Assembly: GCF_000423225.1 (NCBI RefSeq)
Contig: NZ_KE383992.1
Coordinates: 64,971-128,970 of the forward strand
Direction: 5' to 3'
DNA length: 64,000 nt
From: Kaistia adipata DSM 17808
Lineage (GTDB): Bacteria; Pseudomonadota; Alphaproteobacteria; Rhizobiales; Kaistiaceae
Below the pieces are notes generated by a model. It was not told the DNA's origin and did not search any database. It worked only from the letters and a program-made list of their open reading frames with translations. Made by a program: the position numbers and the translations under genes. How positions within the stretch are numbered: the stretch's first letter is position 1; each line of letters opens with the position of its first letter. Shown piece after piece: positions 45,074 through 54,296 of this stretch.

Positions 45074-48000
45074 TCAATAATCCCACTGCGCGCCGATGCC
45101 GACCTCGTTGGAGCCGTCGGCGCCGGCGGCGCCCTGGATGCGGATGTTGCGGGTCAAGTCGACGTCGACGGTGACCTTGCTCGAATCCGGCGTCGTGCCC
45201 TGCTGCACGCCGATATAGACCTTGTCGTTCAGCCGCTTGCCGATGCCGACCTGGCCACCCTTGCCGGAGGCGTCGGTACCGATGGACAGCGAGTCGACGC
45301 CGAGCGACTTGCGCACGGAATCGAGCACGCCCGGCCCCTTGCCCGAGAACTGCGCCACCGTCTGCGCCACCTGCAGCGCCTGGCCCGGCGTCAGCGTGCT
45401 GATCGCGCGTCCGAACAGCAGCCTGGCGATCACCTCGTCCTGCGGCAGGGTCGGCACCGAGGCGAAGCTTACCTCCGGCGACGAGGCGTTGCCGGTGATG
45501 ATGATGCTGGCGGTGACGTCGCCGCCGGTGGTGTCGGCCTTGAAGTCGAGCTCCGGATCGAGGCTGCCATTGAAGGTGATCTTGCCCTGGGTGAAGTCGA
45601 GCTGACGGCCGACCACGTTGAACCGGCCGCGCTTCAGCTCGAAGCCGCCCAGCGTGATCATGTCGGCCGTCGTGCCGCGCAGCGTCAGGTCGCCGCCGAA
45701 CTCGGCGTCCATGCCCATGCCGCGCACGAACACGCCGTTGGGGGCCGAGACGCGAAGGTCGAGGTCGGCGACGAAGGGGCTGGCCGGCTGGCTCTTCTTC
45801 TTGGCGGTGGCGGCGGCGCGCGCCTGGGCATGGGCACGGATGCCGGCCTTCGCCGCCGGCTGCTTGCCGGTGTTGACGTGGCGCACGGCGAGCGGGTCGA
45901 GACCGCCCGACGGCACGTCGGCGATGTTGATGTCGAGGCTACGGACGCGGATCTGGCCGGCGATCTTCGGCCGCGTCGCGACGGGGCCCTGGACGTTGAT
46001 CGTGCCGTCGGCGACGAGCCGCATCAGGTCGCTCGAGACGAGCGTCGCCTTCTGCAGCGTCACCTCGATGGCGGCGGGAAAGCCCTGCGCCGGATCGAGG
46101 CCGATATTGCCCTTGCCGACGATGCGGCCGCCCTGGACCGTCTGGGCCGAGAAGGACGAGACCTGGATGGCGCGGTCGGTGCCGGTCAGCACCGCCTGGA
46201 TGTTCGAGAGCGCGATGCCGTTCAAGGAATCGTTGTAGCTGGCGCCCGAGACCTTCACCGTGCCCGAGGCGCGCGGCGCCGAGGTCGGGCCGCCCAGCGC
46301 CGCGTCGATGACGGCCTTGCCGCGCACATTGCCGCCCGAGGTGGCGAGCGCCGTATTGGCGATGGCGAGGTCGATCGCGCCCTTGATCCTGAGGTCCATG
46401 TCGCCGCCGGCGATCGACACCGAGCCGTTGATCGTCAGCCCGGAAACCGAAGGCGCCTTGATCGTCGCGTCGACGCCGACCCGGCCGCCGCCGAGCTTGC
46501 CCTTGGCGGTGATGTCGAACGGGCCGAGGCCGGCCTTGGCGATGTCGGCATTGCTGAGCTTGGCGATGCGGAGGTCATAGTCGCCGGCCGGCGCGGAGGC
46601 CGATCCGGTGACGCGGGCCGTGCCGCTCAGCGTGCCCTTCATGTCGAGCGTCGGCGAGGCGAGCGAAGCCAGCGCCAGCGGCAGGTTGCGCAGGTCGACA
46701 TTGAGGTCGAGCGTCTCGCCGGCGCGGCCGCTGATCGTGGTGCGGCCGTCGCCGGTCGCGAGCACCAGTCGGTCGATGGTGACCCCGCCCTTGGCGATGG
46801 CGATGTTGGCCGGCGAGGCGAGCGTCACATTGGCGCCGGTGCGGGCGATCTTCAGCGCGTCGAGGCGGATATTCGTCGCGGCGCCGGCGGGCGAGATGCG
46901 CGCCTTGCCGTTGACGCTGGCGCCGAGCAGCGCCGTGTCGAGGGTGACGTCGGTGTCCGAGCCGGCGCTCTTCGCCGTCACGGTCGCCTTCTCGATGGTC
47001 TGGCCGCCGGCGACGACGCCGGAGAGAACCGCCTTGCCGTCGATGACCGGCGTGCCGGTCAGGTCGGCGATGCGGGCATTGATGTCGGCCTTGTCGACGC
47101 GGTTGCCGGCGACGCGGAGGCCCGCGGCCGAGGCATCGACGGCGACGCGCTGGGCGCCGTTCGGGGCATCGAGCACGATCGTGGCGTCGAGGCGGCCGGC
47201 GAGTTCGGTCAGCACCAGCGCCGAGAGGTCGGCGAGGTTGGAGGCGGCAACGGTGATCTTGCCGTCGACGAGGCCGGAAGCCGCGAGGCTCGCCGCGCCC
47301 TTGGCGCGGACGGCGCCGACCGCGAGGTCGAGGTCGTCGAGGCGTCGGCCGCCATCGGCGAGCGAGGTCAGCCGGGCGCCGCCCGTGGCCGGCTTCCCGG
47401 CGAGCTTGCCGTCGAGCGCCACCGTGCCGCCGGGCAGGCCCGTCAGGTCGGTCAGGTCGACGGTGAGCGCGAGGTTCTCGATCTTCTGATCCATGGCCAT
47501 GCCGGCCGGAATCGCCACCTTGCCGGTGAGGCCGAGCGCGTCGAGGCCGCCGGTGAAGCGCAGATCGGCATTGGCGGCGCCGGAGACGCGCGGATCGAGC
47601 TGCTTCAGATCGGCGAGCTTGATGCGCGCGGCGAGATCGGCGCTCGCCTTCTCGATGGCGCCGTCGACGGCGACGTCGAGGCCCTTGGCGGCGAGCGTCA
47701 GGTCGCGGACGGCGATGCGGCCGTCCTCGGCGAGCGAGACGGCGCCCTTGACCCGGCTCTCGCCGGCGAAGAAATCGTCGACCTGGGCGATGCCGGTGGC
47801 GATCCCCTGCGACGTGCCGTCGAGATCGACAGCGACGCGGCGCTTCGACGGATCGGCGTCGATCTTCGCCTCGAGCACGGCGCTGCCGGAAAGCGGGCGG
47901 CCGGCGAGGCCGGAGAAGGCGGCGAGGTTCAATCGCTCGAGCCGGAGCGTGCCCTTGACGTCGTTGGCGGCGGCGGAGCCGGCGAAGGTGAGATCGAGCG

Positions 48001-49387
48001 GTTCCAGCGCGACCTTGGCGGAGGTAAGCGCGGCGCCGGCATCGCCAACGGCGCCCGCCGCCTGCAGCCGGGCCGTCTTGCCGAGCGCCGCGGCGACCTG
48101 CGGATCCGCGGCGGCAAGGCCGCTCGCGGTGCCGTCGACGGTGAAATCGAGACCGCCGGCAGTGGCCGGCGTGGTCTTGGCAACGACCTGAAGGTCGGCC
48201 ACGTCATAGCCGAAACCGGCGAGCGACTTGGCCGTCAGCGTCGCGTCGACATTGGGGGTGGCGAAGGCGCCGTTGACGGCGGCGTTGAGCCGCCAGTTCG
48301 CCCAGGTGACGCCGGGCGCGAAGGCGGCGAAATGCGACGGGTCACCACCGACCAGGTCGAGCTTGACGTCGGCCGTCTTGGCCTTGGTGTCGAGCGAGCC
48401 GACCAGCGCCAGGCCGAAGCCGGAGGCGGTCGCGTTCAGGCCCTCGATGGCGATGCGGCCCTCGGGCTCGACGACCGCCGAACCGATCAGCGTCGTCTCG
48501 GCCGCGAAGAGCGGACGGACGGTGGCGGGAACCAGGCCCGCGATCTCGCCGGCGAGATCGAGCATGATCCGGCGGCCGGTCTCGACCTCCTTGACGGCGG
48601 CGGTGCCGCCGAGATGACCGGCGGCCCCCGCATCCAGCGCGATCTGGCCGTCCCAGTTGTCGAGCGGCGCATCACCCTTGACGGAGAGCGACAGCGCCGG
48701 AAGGCCCTCGATCTGGGCGAGGCGCGCAACCAGCCCGCCGGCCGGCTCCGAGGCCGTGACGTCGAGGGCGAGCGTGTCCGTGGTGGCGCCGTCACCCGGC
48801 GCATAGCGGACGCGGCCCTTGATCTCGCCCGGCGCATCCTCGCGCAGAAGCGCGAAATCGAGCGACAGCCCCTCGGCCGGATCGACCAGGCGGGCCGAGG
48901 CCTGCAGGTTCAGCACCGCGGCCATGCCGAGCACGGGCTCGCCGAGCTCGATCCTGGCGATGTCCAGCTTGTCGAGCGCGACGCGAATGAACGGAATGCC
49001 GCCGCCCGAGGATGTGTCCGGGGCCGCCGGCGGCAGCACCGGCTGGCGCGCCACGGCCACGCGATCGGCCGAAAGATCCGTGATCGCCACCTTGCCGGTG
49101 AGGAGTGACAGCGGATGCCAGGCGAGATGCAGCTTCTCGACCGAGGCGAACGGGCCCATGGCGTCGGCGGCGTCGATCCTGTCGATCGTCATGTCGGACG
49201 GCACGAAGCCGGAGATACCCTCGATGCGGACGGTCAGGCCGTTGCTGCTGGCGAGCCGGCTGGCGAGGCCGGCGAGCATGCTCTGGCCCGGGCCGGTCTG
49301 CAGGAAGCCGAAAGCGCCGACGAGCGCGATCAGGAGAACGATGAAGCCGACGCCGAGCCAGCGCAGGATCTTGAGAGCGCGGGTCAT
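45074..49387 (-). CDS. tamB: TamB-type translocation and assembly module protein
   Basis: A 1437-residue AsmA/TamB-like protein spanning the periplasm and helping outer-membrane protein insertion or lipid transfer. An N-terminal membrane anchor is at residues about 8-28 (WLGVGFIVLLIALVGAFGFL). The body is a long series of repeating beta strands with many VDGK/LDG turns. The C-terminal TamB (DUF490) domain holds FNVVGRQLDFTQGKITFNGS, LFGRAISTLTPGQALQ and ends NEVGIGAQWDY, an outer-membrane-like terminal aromatic. It follows tamA with a one-base TGATG overlap, so the two are coupled. Full length for the family. Confidence 0.93.
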   Translation of the reverse strand: MTRALKILRWLGVGFIVLLIALVGAFGFLQTGPGQSMLAGLASRLASSNGLTVRIEGISGFVPSDMTIDRIDAADAMGPFASVEKLHLAWHPLSLLTGKVAITDLSADRVAVARQPVLPPAAPDTSSGGGIPFIRVALDKLDIARIELGEPVLGMAAVLNLQASARLVDPAEGLSLDFALLREDAPGEIKGRVRYAPGDGATTDTLALDVTASEPAGGLVARLAQIEGLPALSLSVKGDAPLDNWDGQIALDAGAAGHLGGTAAVKEVETGRRIMLDLAGEIAGLVPATVRPLFAAETTLIGSAVVEPEGRIAIEGLNATASGFGLALVGSLDTKAKTADVKLDLVGGDPSHFAAFAPGVTWANWRLNAAVNGAFATPNVDATLTAKSLAGFGYDVADLQVVAKTTPATAGGLDFTVDGTASGLAAADPQVAAALGKTARLQAAGAVGDAGAALTSAKVALEPLDLTFAGSAAANDVKGTLRLERLNLAAFSGLAGRPLSGSAVLEAKIDADPSKRRVAVDLDGTSQGIATGIAQVDDFFAGESRVKGAVSLAEDGRIAVRDLTLAAKGLDVAVDGAIEKASADLAARIKLADLKQLDPRVSGAANADLRFTGGLDALGLTGKVAIPAGMAMDQKIENLALTVDLTDLTGLPGGTVALDGKLAGKPATGGARLTSLADGGRRLDDLDLAVGAVRAKGAASLAASGLVDGKITVAASNLADLSALVLTELAGRLDATIVLDAPNGAQRVAVDASAAGLRVAGNRVDKADINARIADLTGTPVIDGKAVLSGVVAGGQTIEKATVTAKSAGSDTDVTLDTALLGASVNGKARISPAGAATNIRLDALKIARTGANVTLASPANIAIAKGGVTIDRLVLATGDGRTTISGRAGETLDLNVDLRNLPLALASLASPTLDMKGTLSGTARVTGSASAPAGDYDLRIAKLSNADIAKAGLGPFDITAKGKLGGGRVGVDATIKAPSVSGLTINGSVSIAGGDMDLRIKGAIDLAIANTALATSGGNVRGKAVIDAALGGPTSAPRASGTVKVSGASYNDSLNGIALSNIQAVLTGTDRAIQVSSFSAQTVQGGRIVGKGNIGLDPAQGFPAAIEVTLQKATLVSSDLMRLVADGTINVQGPVATRPKIAGQIRVRSLDINIADVPSGGLDPLAVRHVNTGKQPAAKAGIRAHAQARAAATAKKKSQPASPFVADLDLRVSAPNGVFVRGMGMDAEFGGDLTLRGTTADMITLGGFELKRGRFNVVGRQLDFTQGKITFNGSLDPELDFKADTTGGDVTASIIITGNASSPEVSFASVPTLPQDEVIARLLFGRAISTLTPGQALQVAQTVAQFSGKGPGVLDSVRKSLGVDSLSIGTDASGKGGQVGIGKRLNDKVYIGVQQGTTPDSSKVTVDVDLTRNIRIQGAAGADGSNEVGIGAQWDY

Positions 49388-51366
49388 CAGAACGCTTGTC
49401 CAAGGCTGATATAGATGCCGTAACCCTTGTCGTCGGGCTCCGGATTGAGCGGCACGGCGACATCGAGCCGGACCGGACCGATGCCGGTATAATAGCGCAG
49501 GCCGAGGCCGGCCGCATATTTGAGATCGCCGAAATCTGGCACGGAATCTTCCGAGGCCGCGCCGAGATCGAAGAACGGCACCAGGCCGATCGTGTCGGTG
49601 ACCTTGATGCGCGCCTCGGCCGAGGCGGTCAGGAAGCTGAGGCCGCCGATGATGTCGCCCTGCGCGTTGCGCGGGCTGGCCGACTGGTAGTCGTAACCGC
49701 GCAGCGAACCGCCGCCGCCGACATAGAAGCGCCGCTGTGGCGGCACGTCGAGCAGGTCGGCGCCGAAGATCGTGCCGGCGGAGACGCGGCCGGCGAGGAT
49801 GTAGCGCTTCTCCTCGTCGAGCGCCTTGTAGGACGACAGCGAGCCCTTGAACATCATCGGCCCGGCGCTGGCCTGGCCGAGATAGGCGAAGGGCTCGAAG
49901 GTGCCCGAGGCACGAATGCCCTTCGACGGATCGAGCGCGTTGTCGGTGGTGTCGTAGGCGACCTCGATCGGCACGCCGATGATGAGATCGTCGCGCGAGC
50001 CGGTGGCGTCCTGGACATGCGCCTGCTCGAAATCGAGCCCGACCTGCACGGAGAACTGGTCGGAATAATTGCGCCGGACGCCGGCCGTGACGGTCACCGC
50101 CTCGCGCACATAGGCGTCGGTGACCTCGCGCAGCACCGCCGCCTGGGCGACGAGATCGTCGATCGGCGTCAGCACGCCCGGCTTGCCGAAGGTGGCGGCG
50201 AAGCGATAGCCGAGCGGATTCGAATCGGGCACCGCCTCGGACGACTGGCCGAACCAGGAGACCTGGCCGTCTAGGCGCAGCGTCTCGGCACCGCCGAACA
50301 GGTTGCGATGGCCCCAGAAGGCGTTGATCGACGAGCCGTCGGTCGAGGAATACTTGGCGCCGAAGCCGATATAGCGCGGCTTGCGCTCGGTGACCTCGAC
50401 ATCGATCGGCAGGCGGCCGTCGGCGTCGAGCTTGTCGCCCTCGCGGATACGGACGCCGGAGAAGATCTCGTAGCGCAGCAACGACTTGCGCGTGTCGGCC
50501 AAGCGCTTCGGCGAGAACATCTCGCCCGGAATGATGCGCACCCGCTCGGCGACGAAGGAGGGCTTCACGCCTTCCATGCCGGAGACGGAGACCTGACCGA
50601 AGGCGACCGCCGGGCCGGGATCGACCATGTAGGTGACGTTGACGAGGTTCGACGCGTGGTCGGCGACGACGTCCTTGTCGACGACCTTCGCGAAGGCGTG
50701 GCCCTCGTCGCGGTAGAAATCACTGATGCGACCCTCGGCGTCGAGGATCACGCTCGACTTCGCGTCGGCGCCGGGCTCGATGCCGAGCTGGCGCAGGGTC
50801 GGCGCCATCGGCAGGGGCCGGTTGCGCGTGTCGACCAGCTTGATCTCGCCGAAATGGAACAGCGGCCCGGGCGTCACGTCGACCTGGACGGGAACCGGGC
50901 CTGCCGGCCGCGCCGCCTCGATTGCCTGCAGGATGTCCGGCGCGTCGAGATCGCGGCCGGCGATGGTGATGCGGATCGTGCCGGCGTAATAGCCGTTCGA
51001 ATAGAGCGCGGCGGTGATCTCGTCGACGTCGGCGCGGGCGCGACGCAGCAGTCCGGCGGCGCCGGAAGGCGGCGACTTGCGCATCGACTGCAGCTTGGAG
51101 GCGGCGGTGATCGCCTTGCGCAGCGCGCGCGGCGCGTCGGGGACGTTGACGGTCGGCTTGTAGGAAACGGCGTCGGCGACGGGCTCGACCTTTTCCTTGC
51201 CGAAGAGCGAGCGAAAGCCGCTGAAAAAGCCGCCATCCTGCGCGTAGGTTGCCGTCGATCCAGCCATTACGACGACCATCGCCGAGGCGACGGTACGGCG
51301 GATCCCGCGCCGAGAGCGGATGCCGCGCGGTTTGAGGACAGGGACTTTCAACAGCACAACACCCAT
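49387..51366 (-). CDS. tamA: TamA-type outer-membrane BamA-family protein
   Basis: A 659-residue Omp85-family protein. After an N-terminal export segment (VASAMVVVMAGSTATYAQ) come POTRA domains, visible as the PLFHFGEIKLVDTRN and VAFGQVSVSGMEGVK strands. The 16-strand barrel follows, including YVGGGGSLRGYDYQSASPRN (the lid-loop RGY motif of the Omp85 family) and the end VRLDVAVPLNPEPDDKGYGI, closing in phenylalanine. ATG 51366 is chosen; a GTG at 51399 has AGGAG only one base away and gives 11 more residues. Works with TamB encoded just downstream. Confidence 0.92.
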   Translation of the reverse strand: MGVVLLKVPVLKPRGIRSRRGIRRTVASAMVVVMAGSTATYAQDGGFFSGFRSLFGKEKVEPVADAVSYKPTVNVPDAPRALRKAITAASKLQSMRKSPPSGAAGLLRRARADVDEITAALYSNGYYAGTIRITIAGRDLDAPDILQAIEAARPAGPVPVQVDVTPGPLFHFGEIKLVDTRNRPLPMAPTLRQLGIEPGADAKSSVILDAEGRISDFYRDEGHAFAKVVDKDVVADHASNLVNVTYMVDPGPAVAFGQVSVSGMEGVKPSFVAERVRIIPGEMFSPKRLADTRKSLLRYEIFSGVRIREGDKLDADGRLPIDVEVTERKPRYIGFGAKYSSTDGSSINAFWGHRNLFGGAETLRLDGQVSWFGQSSEAVPDSNPLGYRFAATFGKPGVLTPIDDLVAQAAVLREVTDAYVREAVTVTAGVRRNYSDQFSVQVGLDFEQAHVQDATGSRDDLIIGVPIEVAYDTTDNALDPSKGIRASGTFEPFAYLGQASAGPMMFKGSLSSYKALDEEKRYILAGRVSAGTIFGADLLDVPPQRRFYVGGGGSLRGYDYQSASPRNAQGDIIGGLSFLTASAEARIKVTDTIGLVPFFDLGAASEDSVPDFGDLKYAAGLGLRYYTGIGPVRLDVAVPLNPEPDDKGYGIYISLGQAF

Positions 51367-51524
51367 ACACGTCGCCGGAACGCTACATCGGCAAGTCACG
51401 CTCCTGTCTCTATGAGACTATCCTTAACATTTACCATACACACCTCTTCGCGCCACCACCGCCCGTCGGCAAAAGGCGACGCGCACAACCGATCGGTACC
51501 CCGGCGACTGCGACATTTTGGCCG

Positions 51525-52901
51525 TCACGCGGGCTGGAAATCGCCCATCATGGTCGGCAGCAGTTCCGAGACGGTCGGATGGATGTGCATTCCCCGCCTG
51601 ACGAGCGCGTAGGGCCGGCGGGCATACATGACGTCGATCAGCGAATGCACCGCCTCGTCGCAGCCGGTGCCGAGCAGGGCCGCACCCAGCAGTTCGCCGC
51701 TGTCGGCGTCGGCGACCAGCTTCATGAAACCCTGCGTCTCGCCCTTCTCGATCGCCCGGCTGACACGGGTCATCGGCCGCTTCGAGACCAGGATGCGGCG
51801 GCCGCTCTGCTCCGCCTCGGCCTGGCTCATGCCGACGCGGCCGAGCGGCGGATCGATGTAGAGCGCGTAGACGGGAATGCGGTCGGTGACGCGACGCGGA
51901 TCGCCGTCGAGCAGGTTGGCGGCGACGATCTCGAAGTCGTTGTAGGAAGTATGGGTGAAGGCACCGCGGCCGTTGCAGTCGCCCAGCGCCCAGATGCCGT
52001 CCACATTCGTTCTCAGCGCGTCGTCGACGATGACATAGCCATGCGCGTCGACGGCGATGCCAGCCTTCTCGATGTCGAGGTCGTCGGTGTTGGGGCGACG
52101 CCCCGTGGCGACCAGGAGATGCGAGCCGGACACGGTCCGGAGCCCGTTCGGCCCGTCATGGCTGACCGCGATCCCGCCTCCCGGCGCCCGCCCGACCGTC
52201 AGGTTGACCGCGCCGACGACGATCTCGATCCCCTCCGCCGCCAGGATTTCCGACACCGCGCGCGAGACGTCCTCGTCCTCGCGCCGGATCAGGCGGGGCC
52301 CGGTCTCGAACACCGTCACCCTGGCGCCGAACCGGCGATAGGCCTGCGCGAATTCCAGCCCGACATAGCTGCCGCCGATGACCAGGAGGTGCTCCGGCAC
52401 GACGTCGAGGTCCATCATCGTGCTGTTGGTCAGGACCGGCACGTCGGCGATGCCGGGAATGTCCGGGATCACGGCGCGGCCGCCGACATTGATGAAGATG
52501 CGGTCGGCGGTGAGGACGTCGCCGCCGACGCGGACGCTGCGGTGGTCGGCGAAACGGGCATGGCCGCGATGGAACGTGCAGTTCTCCATCCGCTCGATCC
52601 AGGCGGTGACGCCCTCGCGCGAGGCGCCGGAAACCGCGTCGGCGCGGGCCTTCACCTTGCGCATGTCGACGCCGACCGCCCCCTCGAGGACGACGCCATA
52701 TTCGGCGGCGCGGCGCGCCATCTGGGCCGCCTTGGCGCTGGCGACCAGCGTCTTGGTCGGCGTGCAGCCGGTGTTGACGCAGGTGCCGCCGACGAGGTTG
52801 CGCTCGATGATGGCGACCTTCTGGCCGGCGGCGCCGAGGCGGCCGGCGAGCGGCGGTCCGGCCTGTCCGGTGCCGATGATGATGGCGTCATAGGCAGGCA
52901 T
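51525..52901 (-). CDS. FAD-dependent pyridine nucleotide-disulfide oxidoreductase (mercuric/dihydrolipoamide reductase-like)
   Basis: A 458-residue class I flavoprotein. N-terminal FAD motif IIIGTGQAGPPLAGRL, redox cysteine pair in GGTCVNTGCTPTKTL, NAD motif LVIGGSYVGLEFAQAYRRFG, second FAD motif IWALGDCNGRGAFTHT, and the C-terminal His-Glu pair in MHIHPTVSELLPTM. It lacks the extra C-terminal cysteines of true mercuric reductases and there are no mer or 2-oxoacid dehydrogenase E2 genes beside it, so the substrate is open. ATG 52901 is used because GGAG lies six bases before it; ATG 52907 directly adjoins the same GGAG. It follows a small GNAT gene by 34 bases. Confidence 0.88.
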   Translation of the reverse strand: MPAYDAIIIGTGQAGPPLAGRLGAAGQKVAIIERNLVGGTCVNTGCTPTKTLVASAKAAQMARRAAEYGVVLEGAVGVDMRKVKARADAVSGASREGVTAWIERMENCTFHRGHARFADHRSVRVGGDVLTADRIFINVGGRAVIPDIPGIADVPVLTNSTMMDLDVVPEHLLVIGGSYVGLEFAQAYRRFGARVTVFETGPRLIRREDEDVSRAVSEILAAEGIEIVVGAVNLTVGRAPGGGIAVSHDGPNGLRTVSGSHLLVATGRRPNTDDLDIEKAGIAVDAHGYVIVDDALRTNVDGIWALGDCNGRGAFTHTSYNDFEIVAANLLDGDPRRVTDRIPVYALYIDPPLGRVGMSQAEAEQSGRRILVSKRPMTRVSRAIEKGETQGFMKLVADADSGELLGAALLGTGCDEAVHSLIDVMYARRPYALVRRGMHIHPTVSELLPTMMGDFQPA

Positions 52902-52935
52902 CGGCATCTCCGTAGGGCCGGGAGCGGGGCCGCGT

Positions 52936-53214
52936 TCAGTCGCTGACGAGGTCGGCATACTCGCTGTGCCGGGCGATATAGGCCGCGACGAAGGGGCAGA
53001 GCGGATGGATCTTCGCGCCCTTGTCGCGCAGCCGGTCCAGCACGGCGCGGACCAGCCGGGTGCCGACGCCGCGGCCGGCGAGCTCGGACGGCACCTCCGT
53101 GTGGATCAGTTCCACGACGTCGCCCTGCAGTCGGTAGAGGATGAAGGCGACATGGCCGTCGACCTCCATCTCGAAACGTGTCGGCGTGATGTGAAGGTCC
53201 GGCTTGTCGCTCAT
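52936..53214 (-). CDS. Small GNAT-like N-acetyltransferase (COG2388/YidJ type)
   Basis: A 92-residue protein of the short GNAT-like family. It has HVAFILYRLQGDVVELIHTE, then VPSELAGRGVGTRLVRAVLD, the acetyl-CoA-binding loop in compact form (GRGVGTRL), and ends with HPLCPFVAAYIARHSEYADL, the CPY/CPF motif of the family. First gene of a two-gene operon with the flavoprotein. The acetyl acceptor is unknown for this group. Confidence 0.88.
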   Translation of the reverse strand: MSDKPDLHITPTRFEMEVDGHVAFILYRLQGDVVELIHTEVPSELAGRGVGTRLVRAVLDRLRDKGAKIHPLCPFVAAYIARHSEYADLVSD

Positions 53215-53549
53215 CGTCGCGCGCCCCCGATTTCCGACATCAGGCTAGCAGGTCATGGCCCCGTCCAGAAGCGGCAGAATCGTCCTGTTTCGCGGCGCCT
53301 CCACTTTTTTGGCCCGCGCGTATCGGCGCCGCGCCACAACGGCAGGTCGACGGCCGCGAATGGAGGCGGGCCGTGACGGAAATCTGACACTTGACGAAAG
53401 GCCGAAGCTGTAGAAATGATCAGATGTCAGACCAATTCAGAGCCGCGACAGGCGGCCAGTGGGGATCGCAACGTGATCTGGACCGGCACGGAGATCTGGA
53501 CCGTCCTGCAACAGCGCGGGCATCGCCCCGCGCGGCGGATGGCGCAGCC
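53215..53549 (+). promoter_or_regulatory. Control region of the GntR/lyase/importer operon
   Basis: No gene is supported. TTGACG at 53391 resembles a -35 element, with only a weak -10 region (TAGAAATGAT) after it. Directly behind, 53424-53437 read on the minus strand as AATTGGTCTGACAT, whose AATTGGT-N3-AC half matches the operators of FadR/PdhR-type regulators; the other half is degenerate. A repressor here would sit at the transcription start, so autoregulation by the following GntR gene is plausible. Confidence 0.4.
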
Positions 53550-54296
53550 ATGAGCCCCGCCTTTCCGGGCCTGACCCCGCTCCCCTCCTCCGACCGCGCT
53601 GCCATCGTCATGAAGGCGCTGGCCGACTTCATCGCCCAGTCCGGCGTCAAGCCGGGCGAGCGCCTGCCGACCGAGCGCGAGCTGATGCAGGCGCTGGCCG
53701 TCGGCCGTTCGACCGTGCGCGAGGTGATCCGCCAGTTCCAGGCGCTCGGCGTCGTCGAATCCCGCAAGGGCAGCGGCACCTATCTGCTGCGCGGCGTCTC
53801 GCCCGACACGATCCACATGCCGCTTTCGATCGATGCGAGCACGCTGCGCGAGGGCCTGCTGGCGACGCTCGACATCCGCCGCGGGCTCGAGGCCGAGGCC
53901 GGCGCGCTGGCGGCGGTGCGCCGCACCAGCGCCGATCTCGCCATCATCGAGCAGCGGCTGGAGGCGATGGAGAAGGTCCACCTCGCCGAGGGCACCTCGG
54001 GCAAGTACGACCTCGATTTCCACCTCGCCGTCTATGACGCCTCGCACAATCCGATGTTCGGGCAGTTGCTGGAGCAGATGCGCGAGGCGTTCGAACGCTT
54101 CTGGTCGACGCCGTTCGACCGGCCGGACTTCGCCGGCCGCTCCTTCCCGTTTCACCGCAAGCTGTTCGACGCGATCGCCGCGCAGGACCCCGAGCGCGCC
54201 CGCCACGAGACCCTCGCGATCCTCGAGATCGTCGAGGAAGACATCCGGGAGATGTCGCAGGACATCGCCCACCAATCCGACAAGGCATTGAAATGA
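53550..54296 (+). CDS. GntR-family (FadR subfamily) transcriptional regulator
   Basis: A 248-residue regulator. The winged helix is IVMKALADFIAQSGVKPGER, LPTERELMQALAVGRSTVRE and VIRQFQALGVVESRKGSGTY. The C-terminal FCD ligand domain carries metal-type residues in DLDFHLAVYDASHNP and the His of FPFHRKLFDAIAAQDPERAR. ATG 53550 is chosen because conserved sequence starts shortly after; the longer frame begins at a TTG and covers the presumed promoter. Its stop overlaps the PLP enzyme start by ATGA, so regulator and operon are co-expressed. The effector is probably an organic acid or the imported compound. Confidence 0.88.
   Translation: MSPAFPGLTPLPSSDRAAIVMKALADFIAQSGVKPGERLPTERELMQALAVGRSTVREVIRQFQALGVVESRKGSGTYLLRGVSPDTIHMPLSIDASTLREGLLATLDIRRGLEAEAGALAAVRRTSADLAIIEQRLEAMEKVHLAEGTSGKYDLDFHLAVYDASHNPMFGQLLEQMREAFERFWSTPFDRPDFAGRSFPFHRKLFDAIAAQDPERARHETLAILEIVEEDIREMSQDIAHQSDKALK

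Noticed and set aside
45038-49108. A 1356-codon open frame on the plus strand opposite tamB
   Set aside because: It is the arginine-, aspartate- and glycine-rich shadow expected opposite a GC-rich gene; it has no domain or membrane pattern, while tamB on the other strand has clear family motifs.
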